Below are positions 35,644 through 43,719 of a stretch of DNA of 64,000 nt, piece after piece (position 1 is the stretch's first letter; the number at the start of each line of letters is the position of its first letter). Position numbers and translations under genes: made by a program. The notes under the pieces were generated by a model. It was given only the letters and a program-made list of their open reading frames with translations. It made no database searches and was not told the DNA's origin. Source of the stretch: Pseudomonas sp. RIT-562 (GTDB lineage: Bacteria > Pseudomonadota > Gammaproteobacteria > Pseudomonadales > Pseudomonadaceae). The stretch lies in assembly GCF_026241895.1 (NCBI RefSeq), contig NZ_JAPJIV010000028.1, positions 1 through 64,000 of the forward strand. The letters run 5' to 3'.

Positions 35644-36390
35644 TCAACCCAGCTGTGCGGCAACCGATTCCGGGATGTCCGCGTTGGAATAGACGTTCTG
35701 CACGTCATCCAGGTCTTCCAGCATGTCGAGCAGCTTGAGCACTTTTTCGGCGCCCTCCAGGTCCAGTTCGGCGCTGGTGGTCGGCAACATCACGATTTCC
35801 GCGTCATCGCCTTTGAAACCACCAGCTTCCAGCGCGTTACGCACTGAGTAGAAGCCGGCAAACGAGGTAAACACGTCGATGGAACCGTCTTCGTTGGTGA
35901 CCACGTCATCAGCGTCGGCTTCCATCGCCGCTTCGATCAGCGCGTCCTCATCAACACCTGGCGCGAAGGAAATCTGCCCTTTGCGTTCAAACAGGTAGGC
36001 CACCGAGCCATCAGTGCCCAGGTTGCCGCCACACTTGCTGAACGCGTGACGCACAGCGGCGGCAGTGCGATTGCGGTTGTCGGTCATGCACTCGACCATC
36101 ACCGCTACGCCACCCGGACCGTAACCCTCGTAGGTCAGCTCGACCATATCGTCGGTATCGGCAGCGCCGGCGCCCCGCGCCACCGCGCGATCGATGATGT
36201 CGCGACTCATGTTCGCCCCGAGAGCCTTGTCCAGCGCCAGGCGCAGACGCGGGTTGGAACCTGGATCAGCGCCGCCCTGGCGGGCAGCAACGGTCAGTTC
36301 ACGAATCCACTTGGTGAAGATCTTGCCTTTCTTGGCATCCTGACGTTCTTTGCGGTGCTTGATGTTCGCCCACTTGGAATGACCCGCCAT
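35644..36390 (-). CDS. pmpR: YebC/PmpR family transcription/translation factor
   Basis: 248 residues from the ATG at 36390 (MAGHSKWANIKHRK); the frame opens 20 codons earlier without a ribosome site. TACO1/YebC family. In P. aeruginosa the orthologue in the same position (PmpR) represses the PQS regulator pqsR; work on other YebC proteins shows relief of ribosome stalling at prolines. The conserved YEGYGPGGVAVMVE block is intact. Between aspS and ruvC on the same strand. Confidence 0.93.
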   Translation of the reverse strand: MAGHSKWANIKHRKERQDAKKGKIFTKWIRELTVAARQGGADPGSNPRLRLALDKALGANMSRDIIDRAVARGAGAADTDDMVELTYEGYGPGGVAVMVECMTDNRNRTAAAVRHAFSKCGGNLGTDGSVAYLFERKGQISFAPGVDEDALIEAAMEADADDVVTNEDGSIDVFTSFAGFYSVRNALEAGGFKGDDAEIVMLPTTSAELDLEGAEKVLKLLDMLEDLDDVQNVYSNADIPESVAAQLG

Positions 36391-36465
36391 AACTCGCTCC
36401 GAATTCACTTTTGCAACGTTGCCCGCCACGCGAATTGCGTCGGCCAGCAAATGAAAATCTAGACC

Positions 36466-36500
36466 TAAAGAAAAGGCGCACCCCGTAAGGATGCGCCTTG
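36466..36500 (-). terminator. Terminator of aspS
   Basis: Minus strand AAGGCGCATCC-TTAC-GGGGTGCGCCTT followed by TTCTTT, 11 bases after the aspS stop. Confidence 0.92.
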
Positions 36501-36510
36501 TCGGCCAGCC

Positions 36511-38286
36511 TTACTCGGCTTTCGGCGTTTCGCGCAGACGAATGTGCAATTCGCGCAATGCCTTGGCATCTACTGCACCCGGAGCCTGGGTCATGACATC
36601 GGCCGCGCTCTGGGTTTTCGGGAAAGCAATCACTTCACGGATCGACTGGGCGCCGGTCATCAGCATCACCAAACGGTCGAGACCGAAAGCCAGACCACCG
36701 TGCGGCGGCGCGCCGTATTTCAGGGCGTCGAGCAGGAAGCCGAACTTCTCTTCCTGTTCCGCTTCGTTGATACCCAACAGGCGGAACACGGTCTGCTGCA
36801 TTTCCTTGCGGTGGATACGGATCGAACCGCCACCCAGCTCGGTGCCGTTCAAAACCATGTCGTAGGCGCGGGACAGAGCGGTTGCCGGGTTGGCTTCCAG
36901 CTCTTGCGGCGTGCACTTCGGCGCGGTGAACGGGTGGTGCAGCGCAGTGAAGCTGCCGTCGTCGTTCTCTTCGAACATCGGGAAGTCGACCACCCACATC
37001 GGCGCCCACTTGCAGGTCAGCAGGTTCAGGTCGTTACCGACCTTGATCCGCAGCGCGCCCAGGGCTTCGCTGACAATCTTGGCTTTGTCGGCACCGAAGA
37101 ACACGATGTCGCCGTCAACCGCGCCAACGCGATCGAGGATCACATTGAGGTTGGCTTCTGGAATGTTCTTGACGATAGGCGACTGCAGGCCTTCGACGCC
37201 TTTGGCGCGCTCGTTGACCTTGATGTACGCCAGGCCTTTTGCACCGTAGATGCCGACGAACTTGGTGTAGTCGTCGATCTGCTTGCGCGGCATGCTCGCG
37301 GCACCAGGAACGCGCAGTGCAGCAATCCGGCACTTCGGATCGTTGGCCGGGCCGCTGAAGACTTTGAAATCAACTTCTTTCAGTTGGTCGGCAACGTCAA
37401 CCAGTTCCAGCGGGTTACGCAGGTCCGGCTTGTCGGAACCGTAACGGCGCATGGCTTCTTCGAAGGTCATGTGCGGGAATTCGCCAAATTCCAGATCCAG
37501 CACTTCCTTGAACAGGTTGCGGATCATTTTTTCGGTGATGCCCATGATCTCTTTTTCATCGAGGAAACTGGTCTCGATGTCGATCTGGGTGAATTCCGGC
37601 TGGCGGTCAGCGCGCAGGTCTTCGTCACGGAAGCACTTGGCAATCTGGTAGTAGCGGTCGAAGCCAGCGACCATCAGCAGTTGCTTGAACAGCTGTGGCG
37701 ATTGCGGCAACGCGAAGAAGGAACCGGCGTGGGTACGGCTCGGGACCAGATAGTCGCGAGCGCCTTCTGGCGTGGCGCGGGTCAGGATCGGCGTCTCGAC
37801 GTCGAGGAAACCGTTCTCGTCCAGGAAGCGACGGATGCTGGTGGTCATGCGCGAGCGCAGACGCAGCTTCTCAAGCATTTCCGGGCGACGCAGGTCGAGG
37901 AAGCGATAACGCAGGCGGGTTTCTTCGCCAACGTCGGAGAACTCGTTGAGCGGGAACGGCGGAGTTTCCGCTTCGTTCAACACTTCCAGTTCGTAGCCCA
38001 GCACTTCGATCATGCCCGACGCCATGTTGGCGTTGGTGGCACCGGCCGGACGCAGGCGCACCTTGCCGGTAACCTTGACCACGTATTCGCTGCGCACACG
38101 GTCGGCGGCGGCGAAGGTTTCAGCGCGGTCCGGGTCGAACACCACTTGGGCCAGACCGTCACGATCACGGATATCGAGGAAAATCACCCCACCGTGGTCA
38201 CGGCGACGGTGAACCCATCCGCAAAGGGTAATTTCCTGGCCTTCCAGGGCTTCGTTCAGTTGGCCGCAATAATGGCTGCGCATCAT
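36511..38286 (-). CDS. aspS: Aspartyl-tRNA synthetase
   Basis: Class II synthetase of the bacterial type, 591 residues. N-terminal OB anticodon-binding domain (GWVHRRRDHGGVIFLDIRD), catalytic core with CFRDEDLRADRQPEFTQID (motif 2) and GLAFGLDRLVM (motif 3), and a bacterial GAD insertion around 290-420. In Pseudomonas, which lacks AsnRS, this enzyme is non-discriminating and also charges tRNA-Asn. Confidence 0.98.
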   Translation of the reverse strand: MMRSHYCGQLNEALEGQEITLCGWVHRRRDHGGVIFLDIRDRDGLAQVVFDPDRAETFAAADRVRSEYVVKVTGKVRLRPAGATNANMASGMIEVLGYELEVLNEAETPPFPLNEFSDVGEETRLRYRFLDLRRPEMLEKLRLRSRMTTSIRRFLDENGFLDVETPILTRATPEGARDYLVPSRTHAGSFFALPQSPQLFKQLLMVAGFDRYYQIAKCFRDEDLRADRQPEFTQIDIETSFLDEKEIMGITEKMIRNLFKEVLDLEFGEFPHMTFEEAMRRYGSDKPDLRNPLELVDVADQLKEVDFKVFSGPANDPKCRIAALRVPGAASMPRKQIDDYTKFVGIYGAKGLAYIKVNERAKGVEGLQSPIVKNIPEANLNVILDRVGAVDGDIVFFGADKAKIVSEALGALRIKVGNDLNLLTCKWAPMWVVDFPMFEENDDGSFTALHHPFTAPKCTPQELEANPATALSRAYDMVLNGTELGGGSIRIHRKEMQQTVFRLLGINEAEQEEKFGFLLDALKYGAPPHGGLAFGLDRLVMLMTGAQSIREVIAFPKTQSAADVMTQAPGAVDAKALRELHIRLRETPKAE

Positions 38287-38392
38287 GGTAGTGGTTTCAC
38301 TTCTCGTAATTCGAAATTCGGTTGGAGGTCTTGTTCATAGCAGTTGCTGGATGATGCAAGAGCTCACACGTGTCGTTCAACAGGTTGCAAAG

Positions 38393-38614
38393 CTAGTCAG
38401 CCTTGTCGCCGCCGGCCAGGTTTTTCTTCGAACCGGTCTTGAAGTCGGTTTCGTACCAACCGGTGCCGCTGAGGCGAAAGCCCGGCATGGACAGCATCTT
38501 CTTCAGCTCTGGCGCCTGGCACGCAGGGCAGTCGACCAACGCCGGAGCGCTGATCTTTTGAATGGCTTCCAACTGATGACCACAGGAAGCACATTGATAG
38601 TCGTACATCGGCAT
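38393..38614 (-). CDS. FmdB-type zinc-ribbon protein
   Basis: Short putative regulatory protein, 73 residues from MPMYDYQC at 38614; the frame opens far upstream without support. Four cysteines in two pairs (CASC and CPAC) form a zinc ribbon, followed by the family's FRLSGTGWYETDFKTGSKKN tail. Found next to aspS throughout Pseudomonas. Function unproven; the name comes from a formamidase gene regulator. Confidence 0.9.
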   Translation of the reverse strand: MPMYDYQCASCGHQLEAIQKISAPALVDCPACQAPELKKMLSMPGFRLSGTGWYETDFKTGSKKNLAGGDKAD

Positions 38615-38755
38615 GGGGGTTGTCTCGGCGATCAGATTGCTACCGCAGACCCGGGGTTTTGCGGCAAAGAGCGGGATTATATCCATTAAATGCAGCCAGT
38701 GCAGCCGTAAGACTGCACAGACCGACACTCTGCAACTTTCATCATACCGATCGAC

Positions 38756-39076
38756 TCAACGCGCTTCCTTGAGGCTGTGCACGACGCAGACAACCCGCAC
38801 CAGCCCGCTGAAATTTTTCACCCCGCCATGACGCAGATGCACTTCCCGATCAACATGGGACAGCAGTGCACTGATTGAGCAACTGTTGATCCTGGCCATG
38901 TCGGCGAGAATGTCCCAATACACCTGTTCCAGGCGCAAACAGGTTGCAAATCCATTCAAGCGCACCGATCTCGACAGCGGCTGGGCCAGCCCCATATCGA
39001 ATTCACTGACAAATGGATCGATTCCCTTACCCTTGGGCATATCGACCCGCCCCTCTGTTCTTGCGCAATCATCCAT
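38756..39076 (-). CDS. Ribbon-helix-helix (RHH_4) domain protein
   Basis: 106 residues, start ATG at 39076 behind AAGGAG. The central part (RSVRLNGFATCLRLEQVYWD ... CSISALLSHVDREV) matches the RHH_4 pattern, a beta strand then two helices, expected to bind DNA as a dimer. N-terminal extension of about 40 polar residues. No cognate operon is obvious; it lies between the FmdB gene and dps on the same strand. Related proteins are common in Pseudomonas without assigned targets. Confidence 0.75.
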   Translation of the reverse strand: MDDCARTEGRVDMPKGKGIDPFVSEFDMGLAQPLSRSVRLNGFATCLRLEQVYWDILADMARINSCSISALLSHVDREVHLRHGGVKNFSGLVRVVCVVHSLKEAR

Positions 39077-39327
39077 ATCCTTGACACTCCTTTGTCATTC
39101 CTGGCGCTCGACGAGCAAGCTCGTCTCTATAGAAGCGCAGGGAAAAAGGGATATCCAGATGACTTTTTAACCAACGTCGTAGGAATTTCCTGCAACTTAA
39201 GGGCGATCCTGGAGAGCGTCCTACTCAGGCTCTTTTCCTACAGCTGGCGGTGCAAGATCGTTCAGGGCAAAGGCTGATGGGCTACGCACGGAGTGGCATC
39301 CCAGGATGCCAGCCGTGCGCGTGTACC

Positions 39328-39798
39328 TTATTGATCCAGTAAGGAGCGCAACATCCACGCGGTTTTTTCGTGAACTTGCATGCGCTGGGTTAACAGGTCG
39401 GCAGTCGGTTCGTCACTGACCTTGTCGAGCAGCGGAAAAATGCCCCGCGCAGTGCGAGTGACGGCTTCCTGACCGGCGACCAGTTGCCGGATCATGTCCT
39501 CGGCGCTCGGCACACCCTCTTCTTCCTTGATGGAAGACAGGCGGGCATAGATGGAATAGGCGCCAGGCGCCGGAAACCCGAGGGCGCGGATGCGCTCGGC
39601 AATCGAATCTACTGCCAACGCCAACTCGTTGTATTGCTCCTCGAACATCAGGTGCAAGGTGCGAAACATCGGCCCCGTGACGTTCCAGTGGAAGTTGTGG
39701 GTTTTCAGGTACAAGACATAAGTGTCCGACAGCAGGCGCGAAAGCCCGTCCACGATGGACTTGCGGTCTTCTTCACTGATACCAATATCAATTGCCAT
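39328..39798 (-). CDS. dps: Dps-like ferritin (DNA starvation protection protein)
   Basis: Dodecameric iron-storage and DNA-protection protein, 156 residues. Ferroxidase ligands in THNFHWNVTG (His), and in the segment FEEQYNELALAVDSIAERIR (Glu/Asp). No long basic N-terminus, so it may rely on ferroxidase activity rather than tight DNA binding. In P. aeruginosa the same locus (PA0962) has a Dps-like gene. Divergent from the membrane cold-shock gene. Confidence 0.93.
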   Translation of the reverse strand: MAIDIGISEEDRKSIVDGLSRLLSDTYVLYLKTHNFHWNVTGPMFRTLHLMFEEQYNELALAVDSIAERIRALGFPAPGAYSIYARLSSIKEEEGVPSAEDMIRQLVAGQEAVTRTARGIFPLLDKVSDEPTADLLTQRMQVHEKTAWMLRSLLDQ

Positions 39799-40106
39799 GC
39801 GGTTCCCCTAAAGGTGATGAATTTCATCCAACAGGTGCCGGACCACTCTAGCAAGCCTGTCGCCACACCGCAGCATCCGATGACCTGCCATGCTGCGACA
39901 AATTGCCCGCATCACACCGTCGGACTCCCTGATTTGAGTACCCACAAGCTTTGCTGTTAAATAGGCAGTGTGTCGCCTGCGTCTATTTTTCCGGACGCTG
40001 CGCATAGGCTGATTTCGGGTACGTGCCCAACGCCTCTTATTGTTCTGAAGCGAACCGTGCTCCGTCAGCTCTTCCTTGTGATCCGTCTTAACGTGAGTTA
40101 ATCAAA
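39799..40106. other. Divergent promoter region, no gene seen
   Basis: 308 bases between dps and the membrane cold-shock gene. It must hold both promoters. I see no convincing coding frame, Fur/OxyR-like box or long repeat in it. Confidence 0.6.
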
Positions 40107-40709
40107 ATGTTGAAAATCGTCCACCTGCTAATGGGCGCAGCAGCCCTGCTGCTGTCCTTCATCCCTAGCCTGCGATCTGAAGCTGTTCCTTACCTGCAAC
40201 AACCCGATGCGCTCTACCTGGCCTTTTTCGGCCTGCTCAACCTCACCCTCGCGCCAGTCATTCCCTACTGGAACAAAGGCCCGCGTCATCAACTGCAAAA
40301 TCTGGTCAGCGTTCTGCTGGTCCTGGCTGTCGTGTTGCAGACGCTGACGCTTCTTGCGGAGATTCCTTTCGTCTCCGGTCAACCCAACGTGCTGTTCAGC
40401 CTGGCTGCCGCAGTGATTGCCGTTCTCCTGCACCTGGCGATCAGCTTCTACAAGTCTTCACCGGCCGCCGCATCGCCCAGCTATGACATGACCAACCGCG
40501 ATACCGGCACCGTCAAGTGGTTCAACACTTCCAAGGGTTTCGGCTTTATTTCCCGAGACTCCGGCGATGACATCTTTGTGCATTTCCGGGCTATTCGTGG
40601 CGAAGGCCACCGCGTCCTGGTCGAAGGCCAGCGCGTGGAGTTCTCCGTGATGAATCGCGACAAAGGCCTGCAAGCCGAAGACGTGATCGCGGCTTTGCCG
40701 CGCCGCTGA
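40107..40709 (+). CDS. Membrane protein with C-terminal cold-shock domain
   Basis: 200 residues. The first ~118 form four hydrophobic segments (about 4-22, 35-53, 66-86, 95-115: e.g. VLLVLAVVLQTLTLLAEI), then a short linker and a full cold-shock domain about 130-198 with RNP1 KGFGFI and RNP2 IFVHF. The product should hold an RNA-binding domain on the inner membrane. The matching locus in P. aeruginosa (PA0961) is annotated as a probable cold-shock protein. Closed by a strong terminator. Function unknown; membrane-proximal mRNA handling is an inference. Confidence 0.9.
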   Translation: MLKIVHLLMGAAALLLSFIPSLRSEAVPYLQQPDALYLAFFGLLNLTLAPVIPYWNKGPRHQLQNLVSVLLVLAVVLQTLTLLAEIPFVSGQPNVLFSLAAAVIAVLLHLAISFYKSSPAAASPSYDMTNRDTGTVKWFNTSKGFGFISRDSGDDIFVHFRAIRGEGHRVLVEGQRVEFSVMNRDKGLQAEDVIAALPRR

Positions 40710-40719
40710 TTCCAGGCTG

Positions 40720-40758
40720 AAAAAAACCGCGAACAGCCAGGCTGGTCGCGGTTTTTTT
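40720..40758. terminator. Bidirectional terminator, cold-shock/slyX
   Basis: AAAAAACCGCGA / TCGCGGTTTTTTT stem with an inner CAGCC/GGCTG extension. A-run and T-run flank it on either side, so it serves both the plus-strand gene and the converging slyX. Confidence 0.93.
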
Positions 40759-40789
40759 ATGCCTGCACTTAAGTAATGGGGCGGCGGCG

Positions 40790-40996
40790 CTAGTAATGGG
40801 GCGGCGGCGCTTCGTCTTCGGACGACTCGAACTGCCCGACCATTTCCGCCTGGCGTCGAATCAGGGCCGCCATCTGCAGCTGTAACCGCTCCACGACGGC
40901 CTGCTGCGCCACCAGTACATCGTTGAGTGTATTAATGGTGTCGTCCTGAAACGCCAGGCGGCTTTCCAGGTCGTTGATGCGCTCTTCAAGACTCAT
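40790..40996 (-). CDS. slyX: SlyX family protein
   Basis: 68 residues, almost wholly a heptad-patterned coiled coil (LEERINDLESRLAFQDDTI, VVERLQLQMAALIRRQAEM) with an acidic, Pro-rich tail ending PPPHY. Function unknown in all species. Three bases after the HIT gene on the same strand. Confidence 0.95.
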   Translation of the reverse strand: MSLEERINDLESRLAFQDDTINTLNDVLVAQQAVVERLQLQMAALIRRQAEMVGQFESSEDEAPPPHY

Positions 40997-40999
40997 GGT

Positions 41000-41425
41000 T
41001 CACCCCTCCAGAAACGTGAAGCCTTCGGTTAACACCAGCTGCAGCCGCTCGCGGATAGCTGCCACCTGCTCGGCGGTATAAGGCCGCGCCGCGTGCTTGC
41101 CCCAGACTGGCGCCGGCCATGCGGCGTCTTCGCGCTTACGCACGATGACATGCATGTGCAACTGGCTGACCACATTGCCCAGCGCGGCAACGTTCAATTT
41201 GTCGGCGTCGAACGAATCCTTGAGCATCTCGGCCAGTGCGCCAGTTTCCTGCCACAGCTGCTGCTGATCAGCGACATCCAATTGAAATATCTCGCTGATA
41301 TCCTCGCGGCGCGGCACCAGGATGAACCAGGGGTAATTCGAATCGTTGGACAAGAGCAGCCGGCAGAGCGGGAAATCCCCAATCGGTAAGGTGTCTTGTT
41401 GAAGTCGTGAATCCAAGGCAAACAC
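41000..41425 (-). CDS. HIT family hydrolase
   Basis: About 141 residues from the GTG at 41425, chosen because GGGAG lies eight bases upstream and the protein then begins like its relatives (FALDSRLQQDTLPIGDFP); the open frame reaches 41482. The catalytic triad segment reads SQLHMHVIVRK: aligned to HxHxH of HINT proteins the first His is Gln, while the nucleophilic and third His remain. Conserved PWFILVPRR and AAWPAPVWG blocks. Probably a nucleotide hydrolase/transferase of unknown substrate. Confidence 0.88.
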   Translation of the reverse strand: MFALDSRLQQDTLPIGDFPLCRLLLSNDSNYPWFILVPRREDISEIFQLDVADQQQLWQETGALAEMLKDSFDADKLNVAALGNVVSQLHMHVIVRKREDAAWPAPVWGKHAARPYTAEQVAAIRERLQLVLTEGFTFLEG

Positions 41426-41482
41426 TGCGCGCACTCCCGGCAGATGATCATTTTTCAACCTGGCTTCATCTCGAAAGACCAT

Positions 41483-42116
41483 TGACCAGGCGACAGATGA
41501 GCAGCATACCTGCGAACGTCGCGCGCTTCACGACCATCGACGACGGCAGGGAGCACGCTCCGATATGGGCCTTTTTTGTGCAAGTCGCACCATTTCAGCA
41601 CCAAACAGGATGGTAAAAGCGCTGAAGTGACTGATTATCAAGGCAGTGTCCGCAATCGCTGGGTGTTCCCGCTGTGTGAATTCGGCACAGCGCTGAAAAT
41701 TTTTTGCACCAAAACCGCACAGTGCGTCTACGCTGATGCGTCGGACATCCGCCTTTTACTCACTGACGGGGTGAACCGGTAACATTTTTTCTTGTCGCGC
41801 AGAAAGTCAGGAAGGCAGGACACGATGCCAATCCCGACGTCAAGCCCGAACAATGGGGCATGAACCCCCCGGATTCATGAGGTTTTTACGGCTTCACGCG
41901 GACCATCAGAAAAAAAATAAGCGGTTTTCTGATTTGAGCACGCTTGTTGCATTCACACCCACATCGCCTTTTGCGCCTCCGCTGGAAGTGGAGGCCCCAA
42001 GGCAAATAAAAACAGTGGCAAGGTAGCCCGATGGAGATTCAAACGTTTCACCAGGGACTCTTTTTACCGATGCTCAAGCCCTGGAAACAACGAAGAAGTT
42101 GTCAGTCCTCTTGCGT
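41483..42116. other. Long gene-free region upstream of oprD
   Basis: Together with 42117-42310 this leaves over 800 bases without a convincing gene. Short frames occur but lack ribosome sites. It is more AT-rich than its surroundings, with A-runs around 41910 and 42010. Promoters for the HIT-slyX pair (minus) and oprD (plus) should lie here; a small RNA cannot be excluded. Confidence 0.5.
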
Positions 42117-42158
42117 CGGGGCTGTAAATTTGCGACATCTACCCAGCTGTTTGCGACA
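42117..42158 (-). promoter_or_regulatory. Possible ArgR binding region upstream of oprD
   Basis: Two direct TGTCGC copies on the minus strand (42153-42158 and 42132-42137), exactly 21 bases apart. Pseudomonas ArgR half-sites are TGTCGC-N8-AA-N5, a 21-base unit; the AA positions here read GG and AG, so the match is partial. ArgR is known to control oprD in P. aeruginosa. Confidence 0.4.
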
Positions 42159-42310
42159 GGGTCGTAAAGATGCTGAAAGGTTAGATGCGCAAGTATCGCC
42201 AACATGGTCGGCGTGATATAAGTTTGCGCCGACACAAAAAGAAAGAGCCGCCCAGATAATAAATCAGGTGGGACGGCAGTACTCTTCTAAAACCAAAGGA
42301 GCAAATCACG

Positions 42311-43639
42311 ATGCGCGTGATGAAGTGGAGCATGATCGCACTGGCAGTTGCAGCAGCAGCCAGCACTCAAATGGCTACGGCCGCACCTTTCGTAGGCGAC
42401 CAGGCCGAAGCCAAAGGTTTTGTTGAAGACAGCACTTTCAACGTGCTGCTCCGCAACTACTACTTCAACCGTAACAAGAAAGACGGCGCAGTCGATGACA
42501 AAGACTGGACCCAGGGTTTCCACGGTGTATTCAACTCTGGTTACACCCAGGGCACCGTTGGTGTTGGTATTGACGCTTTCGGTTACCTCGCCATCAAACT
42601 GGACGGCTCCGACAAGTACTCGGGTTCGGGTAACCTGAGCACTAACGCTGCTGGCGAAAACAATGACAGCCAAGGCAAAGCCGGCGCTGCACTGAAAGTC
42701 CGCATCTCCAAAACCGAGCTGAAAGCTGGCGACATGCAGCCAAGCACCGCTCCGGTATTTGCTGTTGGCGGCTCGCGTATCCTTCCGCAAACTGCCAGCG
42801 GTTTCCAACTGCAAAGCAGCGAGATCAAAGACCTTGACCTCGAAGCCGGTCACTTCTACTCGGCGACCAGCCAGGACAAAAACGGCCGTGACGGCGGTCT
42901 GTGGGCCAACTACGCTGGCGTTGAAGCCGACACCATCAACTATGGTGGCGCTAAATACGGCATCAACGAAAACTTCAGCGTATCGCTGTACGGCGCTCAG
43001 CTCGAAGATATCTGGAACCAGTACTACGCCAACGCCAACTACACCATCCCTATGGGTGGCGATCAGTCGGTGAACCTGGACGGTAACATCTACCGCACAG
43101 ACGATTCCGGTAGCGCTGAAGCAGGCGACATCAGCAACACCGCGTTCTCGCTGGCAGCTGCTTTCTCGTTCCTGAAAGCACACACCCTGACCGTTGGCTT
43201 CCAGAAAGTTAATGGTGACACTCCGTTCGACTACGTCGGCGTGGGTAAAAACAACCGTGGCGGCGACTCGATCTTCCTTGCCAACTCCATCCAGTACTCT
43301 GACTTCAACGGTCCTGGCGAGAAATCGGCTCAAGTACGTTACGACCTGAAAATGGCCGAATACGGCGTTCCTGGTCTGAGCTTCATGACCCGTTACGTTA
43401 AAGGTTGGGACATCGACGGCTCCAACGCTCCGGTGAATGGTGCTTACGCTGGCCTGTACGGCGAAGATGGCAAACACCACGAAACCAACGTCGAAGCCAA
43501 GTACGTAGTTCAAGCTGGCCCGGCTAAAGACCTGTCGTTCCGCATTCGTCAAGCTTGGCACCGCGCCAACACTGACCAAGGCGAAGGCGATATCGACGAG
43601 TTCCGTCTGATCGTCGACTACCCGCTGTCGATCTTGTAA
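42311..43639 (+). CDS. oprD: OprD family outer-membrane porin
   Basis: 18-stranded substrate-specific porin for basic amino acids or small peptides (and carbapenems in P. aeruginosa). 442 residues, start behind AAAGGAG. Signal peptide to about residue 25 (TQMATAAPF), mature start FVGDQAEAKGFVEDSTFNV typical of the family, alternating barrel strands, and terminal FRLIVDYPLSIL. It is one of many OprD paralogues in such genomes; position next to slyX/HIT matches the P. aeruginosa oprD locus. Ends in a strong terminator. Confidence 0.93.
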   Translation: MRVMKWSMIALAVAAAASTQMATAAPFVGDQAEAKGFVEDSTFNVLLRNYYFNRNKKDGAVDDKDWTQGFHGVFNSGYTQGTVGVGIDAFGYLAIKLDGSDKYSGSGNLSTNAAGENNDSQGKAGAALKVRISKTELKAGDMQPSTAPVFAVGGSRILPQTASGFQLQSSEIKDLDLEAGHFYSATSQDKNGRDGGLWANYAGVEADTINYGGAKYGINENFSVSLYGAQLEDIWNQYYANANYTIPMGGDQSVNLDGNIYRTDDSGSAEAGDISNTAFSLAAAFSFLKAHTLTVGFQKVNGDTPFDYVGVGKNNRGGDSIFLANSIQYSDFNGPGEKSAQVRYDLKMAEYGVPGLSFMTRYVKGWDIDGSNAPVNGAYAGLYGEDGKHHETNVEAKYVVQAGPAKDLSFRIRQAWHRANTDQGEGDIDEFRLIVDYPLSIL

Positions 43640-43665
43640 TCGAAAGCTGTTAGTTAGCAGTAAAC

Positions 43666-43698
43666 AAAAAAAGGCCCATCTTCGGATGGGCCTTTTTT
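43666..43698. terminator. Terminator of oprD and mscS (converging)
   Basis: AAAAAAAGGCCCATC-TTCG-GATGGGCCTTTTTT, a perfect stem with both A and T runs; works in both directions. Confidence 0.95.
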
Positions 43699-43719
43699 AT
43701 TGTTTGTAGCTTATGCCTG

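Noticed and set aside
38393..38728. Longer N-terminus for the FmdB protein
   Set aside because: The upstream 38 codons have no ribosome site and are unlike the conserved MPMYDYQC start.
39103..39130. GACGAGCAAGCTCGTC palindrome as a regulator site
   Set aside because: It is a decayed REP-like fragment; no gene-specific signal is seen next to it.
42031..42216. 61-codon frame upstream of oprD
   Set aside because: No Shine-Dalgarno sequence, cysteine/arginine-rich product and overlap with probable regulatory DNA.
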